Notes: generated by a model from the letters alone, not told the origin. A DNA stretch of 64,000 nt from an uncultured Ruminococcus sp. (GCA_934474025.1 CAKSMF010000003.1:124001-188000); one strand, 5' to 3'. Shown: positions 40,646-48,991, counted from the stretch's first letter. Made by a program: numbers and translations.

Positions 40646-42238
40646 ATGAAAATGACTTTTATAGGTGCTAACCATGAAGTTACTGGTAGCTGTACGTTTA
40701 TTGAAGCTTGTGGTAAAAAGTTTCTTGTGGATTTTGGTATGGAGCAGGGTGAAGATTCCTTTGAAAATGCTCAGATACCAGTTTCACCAACAGATATAGA
40801 CTTTGTACTTTTAACTCATGCACATATTGACCATTCCGGAATGTTGCCATTGCTGTATGCAGGCGGATTCTGTGGCAAAATTCATGCTACAAAGGCTACT
40901 TCAAATCTTTGTTCTGTAATGTTGCGTGACAGTGCTCACATACAGGAATTTGAAGCAGAATGGAAAAACCGAAAAGGTCGTCGTCGTGGTGATGAAGAAT
41001 GTCAGCCACTTTACACTATGGAAGAGGCTATAGGTGCTATTGAACTCTTTGTACCTCACCCTTATGAAACTCCGGTTGAAATATGTGACGGTATAACAGT
41101 TGTTTTTAGAGATGCCGGACACCTTTTAGGGTCATCGAGTATTATAATTGACCTTACGGAAAATGGTACATCACGCAGAATAGTCTTTTCCGGAGATATA
41201 GGAAATACTAATCAGCCTCTTATTCGTGACCCTCAATACATAGATAATGCTGATTATGTTGTTATGGAATCGACTTACGGAAACCGTATACATGACCGTC
41301 CTACAGATTATGTCACTGCATTGGCAGACGTTTTACAGAAAACATTTGACAAGGGCGGAAGTGTTATTATACCGTCATTTGCAGTCGGAAGAACTCAGGA
41401 GATGCTTTATTTTATACGTCAGATAAAGTCCGATAATTTAGTTAAAGGTCATAATGGATTTCCGGTATATGTTGACAGTCCGCTTGCAAATGAAGCAACT
41501 GATATTTTTATAGACAATCGTGAAAGCTGTTATGATGAAGAAGCTTTGTCATTTGTCCGCAATGGAATTAATCCTATAACTTTTGAGGGACTTATAAGAA
41601 CACTTACAAGTGATGATTCAAGGGCTATCAATGACGACACACGCCCGAAAGTTATAATTTCTGCAAGCGGTATGTGTGAAGCAGGAAGAATAAAACATCA
41701 TCTTAAACACAATCTCTGGAAACCTGAAAATACTATACTTTTTGTCGGTTATCAGGCAGTGAACACTTTAGGAAGAAGTCTTGTTGACGGGGCAAAAAAA
41801 GTTAAGTTATTCGGTGAAACTATTACTGTATCTGCAAAAATTCAACAGCTCCCTGGAGTAAGCGGTCATGCTGATTCAATTGGATTAATGAAATGGGCTA
41901 AATCTATTTCCGGAGTAAAAAGGTTTTTTATTAATCATGGTGAATCATCATCATCTGAAATATTCGCCCAGAAACTCCGTGACGAACTTGGAGCAGATGT
42001 CTATGTGCCATACAGTGGGGCAGAATTCGATATGATAGAAAATGTTGTCACAATTGATGCAGAACCCCGACCAATTGCGAAAAAATCCCATACAAATGAA
42101 AACATATATTATAATAATCTGCTTACTGCTTCCGACAGACTTTATAGAATTATTCAAAATTCTGACGGTCGCACAAATGCAGATATGCGTAAATTTGCAG
42201 AAGCTATTAACAGACTTTGTGAAAAATGGAAGTTATGA
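40646..42238 (+). CDS. Metallo-beta-lactamase/beta-CASP RNA-metabolising hydrolase
   Basis: 530 residues. The MBL part has the zinc motif THAHIDHSG (H58, H60, D62, H63), the later HLLGSS and FSGDIGN motifs, and ESTYGNR. The inserted beta-CASP domain (about 200-390) has VIIPSFAVGRTQE and VIISASGMCEAGRIKHHL. The RNA-specific signature VSGHAD lies near 410. Proteins of this bacterial group resemble eukaryotic CPSF73 and archaeal aCPSF and are probably RNases. It is not RNase J, which has another layout. GGAGG precedes the ATG. Its stop overlaps the convergent CotH-type gene by six bases. Confidence 0.9.
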   Translation: MKMTFIGANHEVTGSCTFIEACGKKFLVDFGMEQGEDSFENAQIPVSPTDIDFVLLTHAHIDHSGMLPLLYAGGFCGKIHATKATSNLCSVMLRDSAHIQEFEAEWKNRKGRRRGDEECQPLYTMEEAIGAIELFVPHPYETPVEICDGITVVFRDAGHLLGSSSIIIDLTENGTSRRIVFSGDIGNTNQPLIRDPQYIDNADYVVMESTYGNRIHDRPTDYVTALADVLQKTFDKGGSVIIPSFAVGRTQEMLYFIRQIKSDNLVKGHNGFPVYVDSPLANEATDIFIDNRESCYDEEALSFVRNGINPITFEGLIRTLTSDDSRAINDDTRPKVIISASGMCEAGRIKHHLKHNLWKPENTILFVGYQAVNTLGRSLVDGAKKVKLFGETITVSAKIQQLPGVSGHADSIGLMKWAKSISGVKRFFINHGESSSSEIFAQKLRDELGADVYVPYSGAEFDMIENVVTIDAEPRPIAKKSHTNENIYYNNLLTASDRLYRIIQNSDGRTNADMRKFAEAINRLCEKWKL

Positions 42239-44620
42239 TTTCTTAAAAATTGCTTTAATGGTTATATCATTATCGGGAATTATACTTATTTCTGCTGATT
42301 TTGTTTCAGTTGTTGAAAGTTCAGTTCCGGAAATTTCCCACTTGTCGAATTTATAACCATTTTTTGAAACGGCTTTAAGAGTTATTTTATAGTCTGAAAA
42401 ATACTGTCCGCACCAGTTACTATTTGAAATATCCGGATTAATTGTATTTAAATTTATACTTCCGTTTTTGTTCTGGCAAAGTGTGACACTATATAATGAA
42501 TTGCTACCGGTTGTTCGCATGAGACTGTCTGAAGCATATGTGAATCTGTTTCTGTAAAAATCTGCGATAGTATTCATTTCACTGTCAAATCTGCTTATAC
42601 CATTTGAAGAAGTAAATGTACTTGAATAAAATCTTTCATTTGTATCTGAAATTTGCTGATAGTATTTATTTCTGTAATATTCAACTGTTTTGTCTGTTTT
42701 TTCTGGATTGAAATTATAATTTGCCAAATCCATGAATATAGTGCAGAATTTTTGTTTGAATTCCTGATTTTTCAAGAGGTTCATAAAGGTTCGGCTTATG
42801 TTATCATTGTAACTGTTAAGCTGTGAAAAAATATCAGCAGTATAAGAGGTATTGCTGTTTTTGTAAAGTCCTGTTGTGAAATCTGTATCAAATAAAAGCA
42901 TACGCCATTTACCGTCAGAATAAATATTTGAACTGTCGATTTTATCAGAACGCCATACAGCAAAATTATTATAAGGCCAGTCGTAATTGCACCAGTAAAT
43001 TTGTACTGCAAAGTATTCTGCTAAACTGTCCGTATCGATGTACCTGCAAAACTCTTTATAGTTTTCGTCAATGGTCATATCGGTGCGGGCAGATTTTGCT
43101 ATAAAGGAATTCCAGTCAGTTAAATCTTTTTCTTCACCTTCTTCAAGTTGATTGTTTTTGATTATGGCAACATTTTTCTTTTTTATGTTGTAATGACTTT
43201 TTATAAAATTATCATCTGTTTTCTCAGTGAGAGTGTAAAGCCCCCAGAATTCACCGTCTATAAACAATATACAAGCATTCATAGCCTGTGAAGTAAGTGT
43301 GCGGTCACTGATAAGACTTTGATTTATATTATCACGAAAATACGAATATGATACATCATTTCCGGCATTTCTGATTGTAATTTGTTTATAACTTTTTATT
43401 GTTTTTCCGGTTATATTATTTGTTGCCTGACCGTCAAAAAAATCATATTCAAGTTTTTCGTTTCCGTATTCTTCACGGGCGTATATATTAAAACTTTTTT
43501 GTGGTGTCGAACGTGATGTAGCACCTTTTATGCGGATTCCGACGTTTTGCGAAAGAACTTTTTTACCTTTATCGAATACTTCTATTAAAGCAGGACGCTC
43601 CCAATCTTTGCCCTTTTGAGTGTAATTAGCAACCATGTTCCAAGCTTCAACGCCTGTGGTATTCTGAGTGTCAAAAATTCTTCCTTTTACGTATATTCCG
43701 GTATCGTAGTTGAAGAGGTTTTCAGGGTCTGTTACGAGTGATACAACTTTCATATCCTTGTAATAAGAAGAGTTTGTTTTTCCAAGAAAATAGCTTGCCG
43801 AAATAACCGAACTTTTTCTGCCGTTTTCATCAATTGCTACTGCTCTTATCAGAAAAGCTTTATCAACAGTTTTGTTTGGAGCGACTGCACCATAAGAACT
43901 TATATCAGTTCTTGAACTCCATATATTAGGAGTATCCGATTTATCATAAACCCTTATATTAGCGTTGTATTTTTTTGAATTAATATCGGGTTCTGAACCG
44001 TCAAGAGTATAATAGACAGTTGTGCCTTCCGGAACGTTTATTGAAAGCATAAATTCATTGTCATAAAATCCGCTGTCGTATGAAAATTCAGGTTCTTTTA
44101 CTTTTATTTTTTCATTCGGAGAAATATTGGATTTTTCGGGAGTACATTCCATATTGAAATATTTTCCGCTACTGTCAGGGTACTGTCCATAAGAAGTATT
44201 AACCGGAATTTTACCAAACGTTATACGGTCAATTTCATTTCCTGCTCTGTCCGTAAGAATTATGATATTCTCATCTTTGTCAATATCAAGGGGAGCGTAT
44301 TCCGGAGAACAGTATATTATTTTTTTCTCACCGGATTTTATAACCGTTCCGGCAGGAAGAGTGTATTTTCTTAAATTTTCAGGGTCATCCGAAAATCCCC
44401 AACCGCTTATGTCCACAGTATGTGACGAACTATTGCATATTTCCGCCCAACCATATGTATTTCCGTTTGGAGCTTTATAGAAATTATTTTCGGGACATAC
44501 TTCATTTATTGTTATTTTTGGCAATGTTTCTGCTTTTGTTGTGAATTTTCCCAAGAGACATACAATTATAGTAATTCCTATTGAAATGCATTGTATAATT
44601 TTTGTATTTATGTAAATCAC
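42233..44620 (-). CDS. Secreted CotH-type kinase-like protein with lamin-tail domain
   Basis: 795 residues. A signal peptide (about 8-31) precedes a lamin-tail domain (about 35-150, KITINEVCPEN ... SGWGFSDDP), a chitobiase/beta-hexosaminidase-like segment (about 175-280, GTTVYYTLDGSEPD), the CotH domain (about 300-640, GIRIKGATSRSTPQKSFNIYAR, FRDNINQSL, LYTLTEKTDDNF, WRMLLFDTDFT) and a short C-terminal beta domain. CotH of Bacillus is a spore-coat kinase. Extracellular relatives in Ruminococcus occur on surface or cellulosome-linked proteins. The start is uncertain: the GTG at 44620 overlaps the candidate site AAAGGAAG, and a non-ATG codon a few bases downstream may be used. The gene ends inside the convergent gene. 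Confidence 0.85.
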   Translation of the reverse strand: MIYINTKIIQCISIGITIIVCLLGKFTTKAETLPKITINEVCPENNFYKAPNGNTYGWAEICNSSSHTVDISGWGFSDDPENLRKYTLPAGTVIKSGEKKIIYCSPEYAPLDIDKDENIIILTDRAGNEIDRITFGKIPVNTSYGQYPDSSGKYFNMECTPEKSNISPNEKIKVKEPEFSYDSGFYDNEFMLSINVPEGTTVYYTLDGSEPDINSKKYNANIRVYDKSDTPNIWSSRTDISSYGAVAPNKTVDKAFLIRAVAIDENGRKSSVISASYFLGKTNSSYYKDMKVVSLVTDPENLFNYDTGIYVKGRIFDTQNTTGVEAWNMVANYTQKGKDWERPALIEVFDKGKKVLSQNVGIRIKGATSRSTPQKSFNIYAREEYGNEKLEYDFFDGQATNNITGKTIKSYKQITIRNAGNDVSYSYFRDNINQSLISDRTLTSQAMNACILFIDGEFWGLYTLTEKTDDNFIKSHYNIKKKNVAIIKNNQLEEGEEKDLTDWNSFIAKSARTDMTIDENYKEFCRYIDTDSLAEYFAVQIYWCNYDWPYNNFAVWRSDKIDSSNIYSDGKWRMLLFDTDFTTGLYKNSNTSYTADIFSQLNSYNDNISRTFMNLLKNQEFKQKFCTIFMDLANYNFNPEKTDKTVEYYRNKYYQQISDTNERFYSSTFTSSNGISRFDSEMNTIADFYRNRFTYASDSLMRTTGSNSLYSVTLCQNKNGSINLNTINPDISNSNWCGQYFSDYKITLKAVSKNGYKFDKWEISGTELSTTETKSAEISIIPDNDITIKAIFKKS

Positions 44621-44645
44621 TTCCTTTTTGTTGGCAATATGTCTA

Positions 44646-44674
44646 TTATAGCATAATAAAAAATTTTTGTAAAT
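44646..44674 (-). promoter_or_regulatory. Promoter of the CotH-type gene
   Basis: Minus strand: TTTACA (44669-44674), 17-base spacer, TATAAT (44646-44651), extended -10 (TGC). Confidence 0.8.
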
Positions 44675-44703
44675 CGGTTATATTCCTTTTTATAGTGAAA
44701 AGC

Positions 44704-44732
44704 TTGCAATATTGTTGTTTTTATGATATAAT
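44704..44732 (+). promoter_or_regulatory. Promoter of smpB
   Basis: TTGCAA (44704-44709), 17-base spacer, TATAAT (44727-44732), extended -10 (TGA). Confidence 0.82.
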
Positions 44733-44768
44733 ATTAGTATATTTTTCTGGAGAGGAGAGCATTAAAAA

Positions 44769-45233
44769 ATGCGTTCAAAAGGTACTAAGACAATTTCTGA
44801 AAACAGAAAAGCTCGCCATGAATATTTTGTGCTTGAAACTTACGAAGCAGGTATAGAACTTGTTGGCACTGAAGTAAAATCCATTCGTAACGGTGGCGTT
44901 AACCTTAAAGATAGCTGGTGTTCAGTCGATAAGGGAGAGCTTTTCATAAGAGGAATGCATATTTCACCATATGAAAAAGGTAATATTTTTAATCGTGACC
45001 CATTACGTGTGCGTAAACTCCTTATGCATAAAAAAGAAATAAATAAATTATATGGCACTCTTAAACAAGATGGTCTTTCACTTATTCCGCTCAGTCTGTA
45101 TTTTAAAGATTCCAAGGTTAAGGTACAGCTCGGACTTTGCAAAGGTAAAAAACTCTATGATAAAAGAGCTGATTCTGCTAAACGTGATGCTAAACGTGAA
45201 ATTGACCGTAACATGAAAATACGTAATCAATAA
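44769..45233 (+). CDS. smpB: SsrA-binding protein SmpB
   Basis: SmpB binds tmRNA and delivers it to stalled ribosomes for trans-translation. 154 residues, the family length. NRKARHEYFVLETYEAGIELVGTEVKSIR and VNLKDSW at the N-terminus, the RKLLMHKKEI segment and the basic C-terminal tail (KRADSAKRDAKREIDR) are diagnostic. GGAGAGGAG precedes the ATG. tmRNA is often encoded next to smpB, but none was seen here. The next gene begins four bases after its stop. Confidence 0.97.
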   Translation: MRSKGTKTISENRKARHEYFVLETYEAGIELVGTEVKSIRNGGVNLKDSWCSVDKGELFIRGMHISPYEKGNIFNRDPLRVRKLLMHKKEINKLYGTLKQDGLSLIPLSLYFKDSKVKVQLGLCKGKKLYDKRADSAKRDAKREIDRNMKIRNQ

Positions 45234-45237
45234 TATT

Positions 45238-45744
45238 ATGGAATATCAGATTTATCTTTATGAGGAACAAAAGCAATATCTTATAAAATATATCAAAGAT
45301 AAAAGATTTATGAATTTAATGATATTATGGTTTTCGGGAATGTCAATATTTATACTTGTAAGTTTATTGTTATTTGAAGCCAAATATTGTAATTTTACAG
45401 AAGAGACGCAGATAATCAGTGAATTAGATGCAAATGTTATATATTATCTTGTTATTGGAGTTATTATATTTATATTAGAATTTATAAAGGGATACGGAAA
45501 AAATTTCGGTCATAATTGTGATATTAAATGTATAGAGAATGACTTATATACACTGGATTACAGAAATTTCGGCTATCGTGAAAAAGATACCGGACATCAC
45601 CCATATTATATTTGTGATAATTTGGGTGGTACTTACATATGTCCGAGATTCCTCGATTACCGAAACGCCGATAGCGACAGCAAGTTTTTATATATAAAGC
45701 TTGAAAATGGAAGAGGTTATGCTATAGGTGAAAATCTTCCATAA
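45238..45744 (+). CDS. Hypothetical two-span membrane protein
   Basis: 168 residues. Two hydrophobic segments (about 25-45, LMILWFSGMSIFILVSLLLF, and about 67-83, VIYYLVIGVIIFILEFI) are followed by a soluble C-terminal domain with scattered Cys (CDIKCIEND, YYICDNLGGTYICPRFL) and His. I recognise no family. It begins four bases after smpB with no strong ribosome binding site, so it probably relies on translational coupling. The link to trans-translation may be only positional. Confidence 0.6.
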   Translation: MEYQIYLYEEQKQYLIKYIKDKRFMNLMILWFSGMSIFILVSLLLFEAKYCNFTEETQIISELDANVIYYLVIGVIIFILEFIKGYGKNFGHNCDIKCIENDLYTLDYRNFGYREKDTGHHPYYICDNLGGTYICPRFLDYRNADSDSKFLYIKLENGRGYAIGENLP

Positions 45745-45754
45745 TTATCCATAC

Positions 45755-45783
45755 TTGACAAAATCCGACATATAATGTATAAT
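45755..45783 (+). promoter_or_regulatory. Promoter of the YdjM-like gene
   Basis: TTGACA (45755-45760), 17-base spacer, TATAAT (45778-45783). Another TATAAT at 45771 is too close to the -35. Confidence 0.85.
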
Positions 45784-45809
45784 TAGTTATACTAAAAAGG
45801 AGATTTTTT

Positions 45810-46322
45810 ATGAACGGAAATTGTCATTTTATATTTGGTGCAACATTGGGTACAGCTTTTGCAATGAATCTGGATAAACTTGAACCAATTTTTCCACAAA
45901 TCACTAATTCACCGGAAACAGCTACATTATTTGTGCTTGGCGGTCTGATAGGAGGAATTTTTCCCGATATAGATAATCCTGTAAGCTATATTGGAAAACT
46001 TACTGTTCCTGTAAGTTCAGTAATAGGAAAATGCGGTGAATTTGCCGGAAAAACAGGTCCTATGCATCGTGGTATACTTCATGAACCGCTTGTATATATT
46101 ATTGGACTTATATTGTCATATATGTTTTGTCCGTCATTGGTGGGATTGTTTTTAGGGTGCGTATCCCATTTGTATCTTGATATGTTTACTCCTGCCGGAA
46201 TACCTGTATTATTCGGTGCAAAACATTTACGTCTTGCAAAAATTAAAAGCGGAAGCCGGCAAAGTGTTATTTTCACGTGGCTTAACGTCTTTGTAGTGTT
46301 GCTTCTTGGAATAATGTTATAG
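45810..46322 (+). CDS. YdjM-like (DUF457) metal-dependent hydrolase family membrane protein
   Basis: 170 residues with about four hydrophobic segments. FPDIDNPVSYIG, the HRGILHEPL motif and HLYLDMFTPAGIPVLFG are the conserved His/Asp blocks of the LexA-regulated YdjM/YfhO family of inner-membrane proteins with a phospholipase-C-like metal site. No substrate is established. GGAG precedes the ATG. Single-gene unit ended by a hairpin. Confidence 0.85.
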   Translation: MNGNCHFIFGATLGTAFAMNLDKLEPIFPQITNSPETATLFVLGGLIGGIFPDIDNPVSYIGKLTVPVSSVIGKCGEFAGKTGPMHRGILHEPLVYIIGLILSYMFCPSLVGLFLGCVSHLYLDMFTPAGIPVLFGAKHLRLAKIKSGSRQSVIFTWLNVFVVLLLGIML

Positions 46323-46337
46323 TTTTTATAAGTGAAA

Positions 46338-46375
46338 AGTCGGATAAACTATTTTTTAGTTATCCGACCTTTTTT
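46338..46375 (+). terminator. Terminator of the YdjM-like gene
   Basis: GTCGGATAA (46339-46347) pairs with TTATCCGAC (46360-46368), followed by six T. It also lies just beyond the stop of the decayed GNAT copy on the other strand. Confidence 0.85.
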
Positions 46376-46523
46376 ATATTTCTGAACAGTCAATTTCTGG
46401 GAATGGTTTAAATGGTTCAGGATTTTCACGGTGACTAGCTATTATTTTTTCAAGCCAAGCCATATTGTACCATCTTCCGAATTTGTATCCGCACTTGTGA
46501 AATTCTCCGATAAATTTATAACC
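46371..46523. repeat. Direct repeat, copy 1 (about 153 bp)
   Basis: Identical to 46596-46748, offset 225 bases. It covers the acetyltransferase C-terminus and stop codon. The outer flanks still resemble each other (TTATCC... before both copies), so the original duplication was longer. Confidence 0.9.
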
Positions 46524-46590
46524 CATATATTCGTCATTGTTTTTGGAACTGCTATATAGGCATTAATATTGAAGATATTTTTTAATTATC
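46374..46590 (-). pseudogene. Decayed tandem copy of the GNAT gene 3' end
   Basis: Bases 46371-46523 are identical to 46596-46748 and encode the same last 47 or so residues and stop as the intact GNAT gene. Beyond this the copy continues at reduced identity (ATTCGTCATTG, TGGAACTGCTATA, AGGCATTAA are still recognisable up to about 46580) but has lost roughly 30 bases present in the intact gene, which shifts it out of register, and it has no start. It is therefore a broken remnant of a duplicated acetyltransferase gene. Confidence 0.85.
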
Positions 46591-46595
46591 CAACT

Positions 46596-46748
46596 TTTTT
46601 ATATTTCTGAACAGTCAATTTCTGGGAATGGTTTAAATGGTTCAGGATTTTCACGGTGACTAGCTATTATTTTTTCAAGCCAAGCCATATTGTACCATCT
46701 TCCGAATTTGTATCCGCACTTGTGAAATTCTCCGATAAATTTATAACC
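46596..46748. repeat. Direct repeat, copy 2 (about 153 bp)
   Basis: Second copy of the repeat, forming the 3' end of the intact GNAT gene. Confidence 0.9.
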
Positions 46749-47180
46749 AATATGTTCATGGAACGATATGCTGTTTCTTGTAAGGTATTCGTCATTTGTT
46801 TCTGGAACTGCTATACAGGCATTAAGATTGAAGACATTTTGTTTTATAGATATTTTTTCTATAATATTATATAATTGTTTTCCGATACCAGATTTAGTAA
46901 AGTCTTTATCTACATAAATTGAGACTTCCACTGAATGTCTGTATGCTTCCCTGCCTACGAATCTTCCAGTATATGCATATCCGATAATATGATTGTTTTT
47001 TTCTGCCACTATATATGGATATTCTTTTAAAGTATTTTCAATGCGTTGTTTGAATTCTGAAATTTCAGGCACTGTATATTCAAAGGTTATTGCGGTATTC
47101 TCCACATAAGGTGCATAAACTGCAAGTATATTTTCAGCATCTTCCGGAGTTGCAATTCTGATTTTTACATTTTCAATCAT
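46599..47180 (-). CDS. GNAT-family N-acetyltransferase (phosphinothricin acetyltransferase-like)
   Basis: 193 residues from the ATG at 47178-47180 (GGAGG upstream). A longer frame from 47225 runs through the kptA end without a site. IRIATPEDAENILAVYAPYVENTAITFEYTVP is the typical PAT/MnaT-type N-terminus, and VSIYVDKDFTKSGIGKQLYNIIEK holds the acetyl-CoA loop, somewhat diverged (TKSGIG for RGxG). It acetylates an amine with acetyl-CoA. The substrate could be methionine derivatives, an antibiotic or, given its operon, an RNA-repair-related small molecule or protein. It overlaps kptA by four bases, so it is the last gene of the operon. Confidence 0.88.
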   Translation of the reverse strand: MIENVKIRIATPEDAENILAVYAPYVENTAITFEYTVPEISEFKQRIENTLKEYPYIVAEKNNHIIGYAYTGRFVGREAYRHSVEVSIYVDKDFTKSGIGKQLYNIIEKISIKQNVFNLNACIAVPETNDEYLTRNSISFHEHIGYKFIGEFHKCGYKFGRWYNMAWLEKIIASHRENPEPFKPFPEIDCSEI

Positions 47181-47725
47181 TTCTGAACCTCCATAAAATC
47201 TGTTGGCACATATTTTACAAGCCATACTCCATTTTCCGAAAGATAAAATTTATATCCCTGCGTATACATTTCACCGGATTTTATTTTATATATTACAGGT
47301 TTTCCGTGACGTTTTCCAACTGTTTCGGCAGTCTGAAAATCTTTTGACAAATGCACATACAATCTGCTTTGAGGTTTAAGACCTTCGGAATTTATTCTGT
47401 CAACGTATTTTTCACCTGTTCCATGCCATAAAATTTCAGGAGGCTGAGTTTCTTTTAATTCAACATCTACATTAATTGAATGCCCTTGATTTGCACGGAT
47501 TTTTTTCTTGTCATCGCTGAATTTGTATCGTTGTTTATTATCAGTTTTGACTATTTCTTCAAGCATATCAATATCAATTGAAAACTTGCCGTTTTTGTTT
47601 ATTCCTTCTATAAGTTCATCAACATCAGCCCAGCCGTTTTTATCAAGAGTTATTCCGATAACCTGTGGTTTATGTCTTAGAATAAGCGAAAGGAATTTAC
47701 TTGCATTTTTTAAATTATCTGACAT
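47177..47725 (-). CDS. kptA: RNA 2'-phosphotransferase KptA/Tpt1
   Basis: 182 residues from the ATG at 47723-47725 (GGGAGG upstream). The enzyme moves a 2'-phosphate from RNA to NAD+, giving ADP-ribose 1'',2''-cyclic phosphate and nicotinamide. Signatures: LSLILRHKP (Arg-His), GWADVDELI, IRANQGHS, ILWHGT, LYVHLS and GKPVIYKI, with the catalytic Arg/His set present. In eukaryotes it finishes tRNA splicing. In bacteria, which lack that pathway, its role is unsettled. It lies between a DUF434 gene (22 bases upstream) and a GNAT gene (four-base overlap). Confidence 0.95.
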   Translation of the reverse strand: MSDNLKNASKFLSLILRHKPQVIGITLDKNGWADVDELIEGINKNGKFSIDIDMLEEIVKTDNKQRYKFSDDKKKIRANQGHSINVDVELKETQPPEILWHGTGEKYVDRINSEGLKPQSRLYVHLSKDFQTAETVGKRHGKPVIYKIKSGEMYTQGYKFYLSENGVWLVKYVPTDFMEVQK

Positions 47726-47747
47726 TATTTTTACCTCCCTGTAGATT

Positions 47748-48461
47748 TTATAATACAACAATGGGTCTTGAAAATTTTAATTTTTCGGACGTTCTCAGAA
47801 TATAGTCCGTAAGATTATACCAGCTCTGACATTTATCAAGTATTATTGCATCTGCTGTAATAACATGACTTTTCTTTTCAAGAATAGGGTCAACAGCATT
47901 TTCTATAAAAGCTTCAACTTCAAAACTTTTTCCGGAAAGCGTTTCAATAATTTTCTGTTTAAGTCTTCCGGAATTTGAAACGGGACTATCCAGATAAAAT
48001 ACAGCTTTTTTGATTTTAAGGTTTTCAAAAGCATCTGCTAATGCCTGTAATGCCATATTAGTTTTGTCTATGAGTCTGTATGAACCTCTTAATCCGGCAA
48101 GGTCACGTATTGTTCCGTCCATACAGCGAAAAATTGTCGAATCAGAAAAAGCTGTTTCAAGAGTGATTATTATATTGAAACCGTCTATGTATAAAGTTTG
48201 TCCGGCTATTTCTTCAGTGGAAAGTTCCTTGTATTTTCTTATCCATATATTTATTTCAGGAGAAACTATTCTTGATAAGGCAATTCGTTGACGTTCTGAT
48301 AACTGATAGTGATTTCCGACAAATGTTACAACATTTCTTATAGGATAACTTCTGCTTAACAGAAAATATATTTCTTCACCGGCACGCCTTAGTTTGTCAA
48401 TACTGTCCATTCCGAAATCTTTATAATCAGTTGATACAAATCCTCTTTTAACTTCACTCAT
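47748..48461 (-). CDS. DUF434-domain protein
   Basis: 237 residues. The N-terminal helical part (1-95, with RGFVSTDYKDFGMDSIDKLRRAGEEIYFLLSRSYP and VGNHYQLSERQRIAL) is DUF434. The C-terminal part (about 96-237) begins LYIDGFNIIITLE and contains AVFYLDSP and HVITADAIILDK, alternating strands with acidic residues that look like a PIN/NYN nuclease-type Rossmann fold. This is my inference from pattern. DUF434 has no assigned function. It overlaps the SLOG-like gene by eight bases with TAGGAGG inside that gene. Neighbouring kptA suggests an RNA substrate. Confidence 0.78.
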   Translation of the reverse strand: MSEVKRGFVSTDYKDFGMDSIDKLRRAGEEIYFLLSRSYPIRNVVTFVGNHYQLSERQRIALSRIVSPEINIWIRKYKELSTEEIAGQTLYIDGFNIIITLETAFSDSTIFRCMDGTIRDLAGLRGSYRLIDKTNMALQALADAFENLKIKKAVFYLDSPVSNSGRLKQKIIETLSGKSFEVEAFIENAVDPILEKKSHVITADAIILDKCQSWYNLTDYILRTSEKLKFSRPIVVL

Positions 48462-48921
48462 AAGTAAATCCTCCTATATTGATAACAGGACAATGATTTT
48501 TAGCATATTGTATAGTTTTGTATGCACCGCCGTTTTTGTGCTGAATACAACATACAACAAGGTCTGAACGGTCAACCATATTTCTGTTTCGTATTTCAAA
48601 AGCTTTTTTAAAGTATGCTTTCGAGGATTCATCACATATTTCCACTTCATTGTAAAACATAAGATAATTTTCTTTGTGGTCACGGTAGCCGGCTTTCATG
48701 TATGGAAGAACAAGTACAGTATAGCTATTATAATGTCCATAGGTAACACGGCTTATTACAGAGGACACAAGCCAGTCGAATTCACCATCATTTCCGAAAA
48801 GAAACTTTACGTAAACTTTATTTTCTATGAGATTTTTTATAATTTCGGTCAATCTTTTTTCAATTGTGGAAATATTTTCAATCATTCTGTGTCCGAAAAA
48901 GCTTACTGTATAAACATTCAT
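48454..48921 (-). CDS. SLOG/DUF1273-like Rossmann protein
   Basis: 155 residues. SFFGHRMI at the N-terminus, FLFGNDGEFDWLVSSVI, YTVLVLPYM, and RNRNMVDRSDLVVCC with GGAYKTIQYA are the pattern of the DUF1273/YpsA branch of the SLOG superfamily, which binds nucleotides or NAD+/ADP-ribose-like ligands and in several conflict systems acts as a sensor or NAD-cleaving effector. It is the first gene of the operon with DUF434, kptA and GNAT. The ribosome binding site (AAGGCGG) is weak. Confidence 0.75.
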   Translation of the reverse strand: MNVYTVSFFGHRMIENISTIEKRLTEIIKNLIENKVYVKFLFGNDGEFDWLVSSVISRVTYGHYNSYTVLVLPYMKAGYRDHKENYLMFYNEVEICDESSKAYFKKAFEIRNRNMVDRSDLVVCCIQHKNGGAYKTIQYAKNHCPVINIGGFTYE

Positions 48922-48952
48922 AATGTTACCGCCTTTTTATATGATTAATAGT

Positions 48953-48981
48953 ATTTTATCATATATTTCCTGTAATGTCAA
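48953..48981 (-). promoter_or_regulatory. Promoter of the SLOG-DUF434-kptA-GNAT operon
   Basis: Minus strand: TTGACA (48976-48981), 17-base spacer, TAAAAT (48953-48958), extended -10 (TGA). No further promoter or terminator is seen until the end of the GNAT gene. Confidence 0.82.
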
Positions 48982-48991
48982 ATATTTCAAT

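Noticed and set aside
44621..46600. tmRNA next to smpB
   Set aside because: Searched by eye for the tRNA-Ala-like ends and tag reading frame around smpB and found neither.
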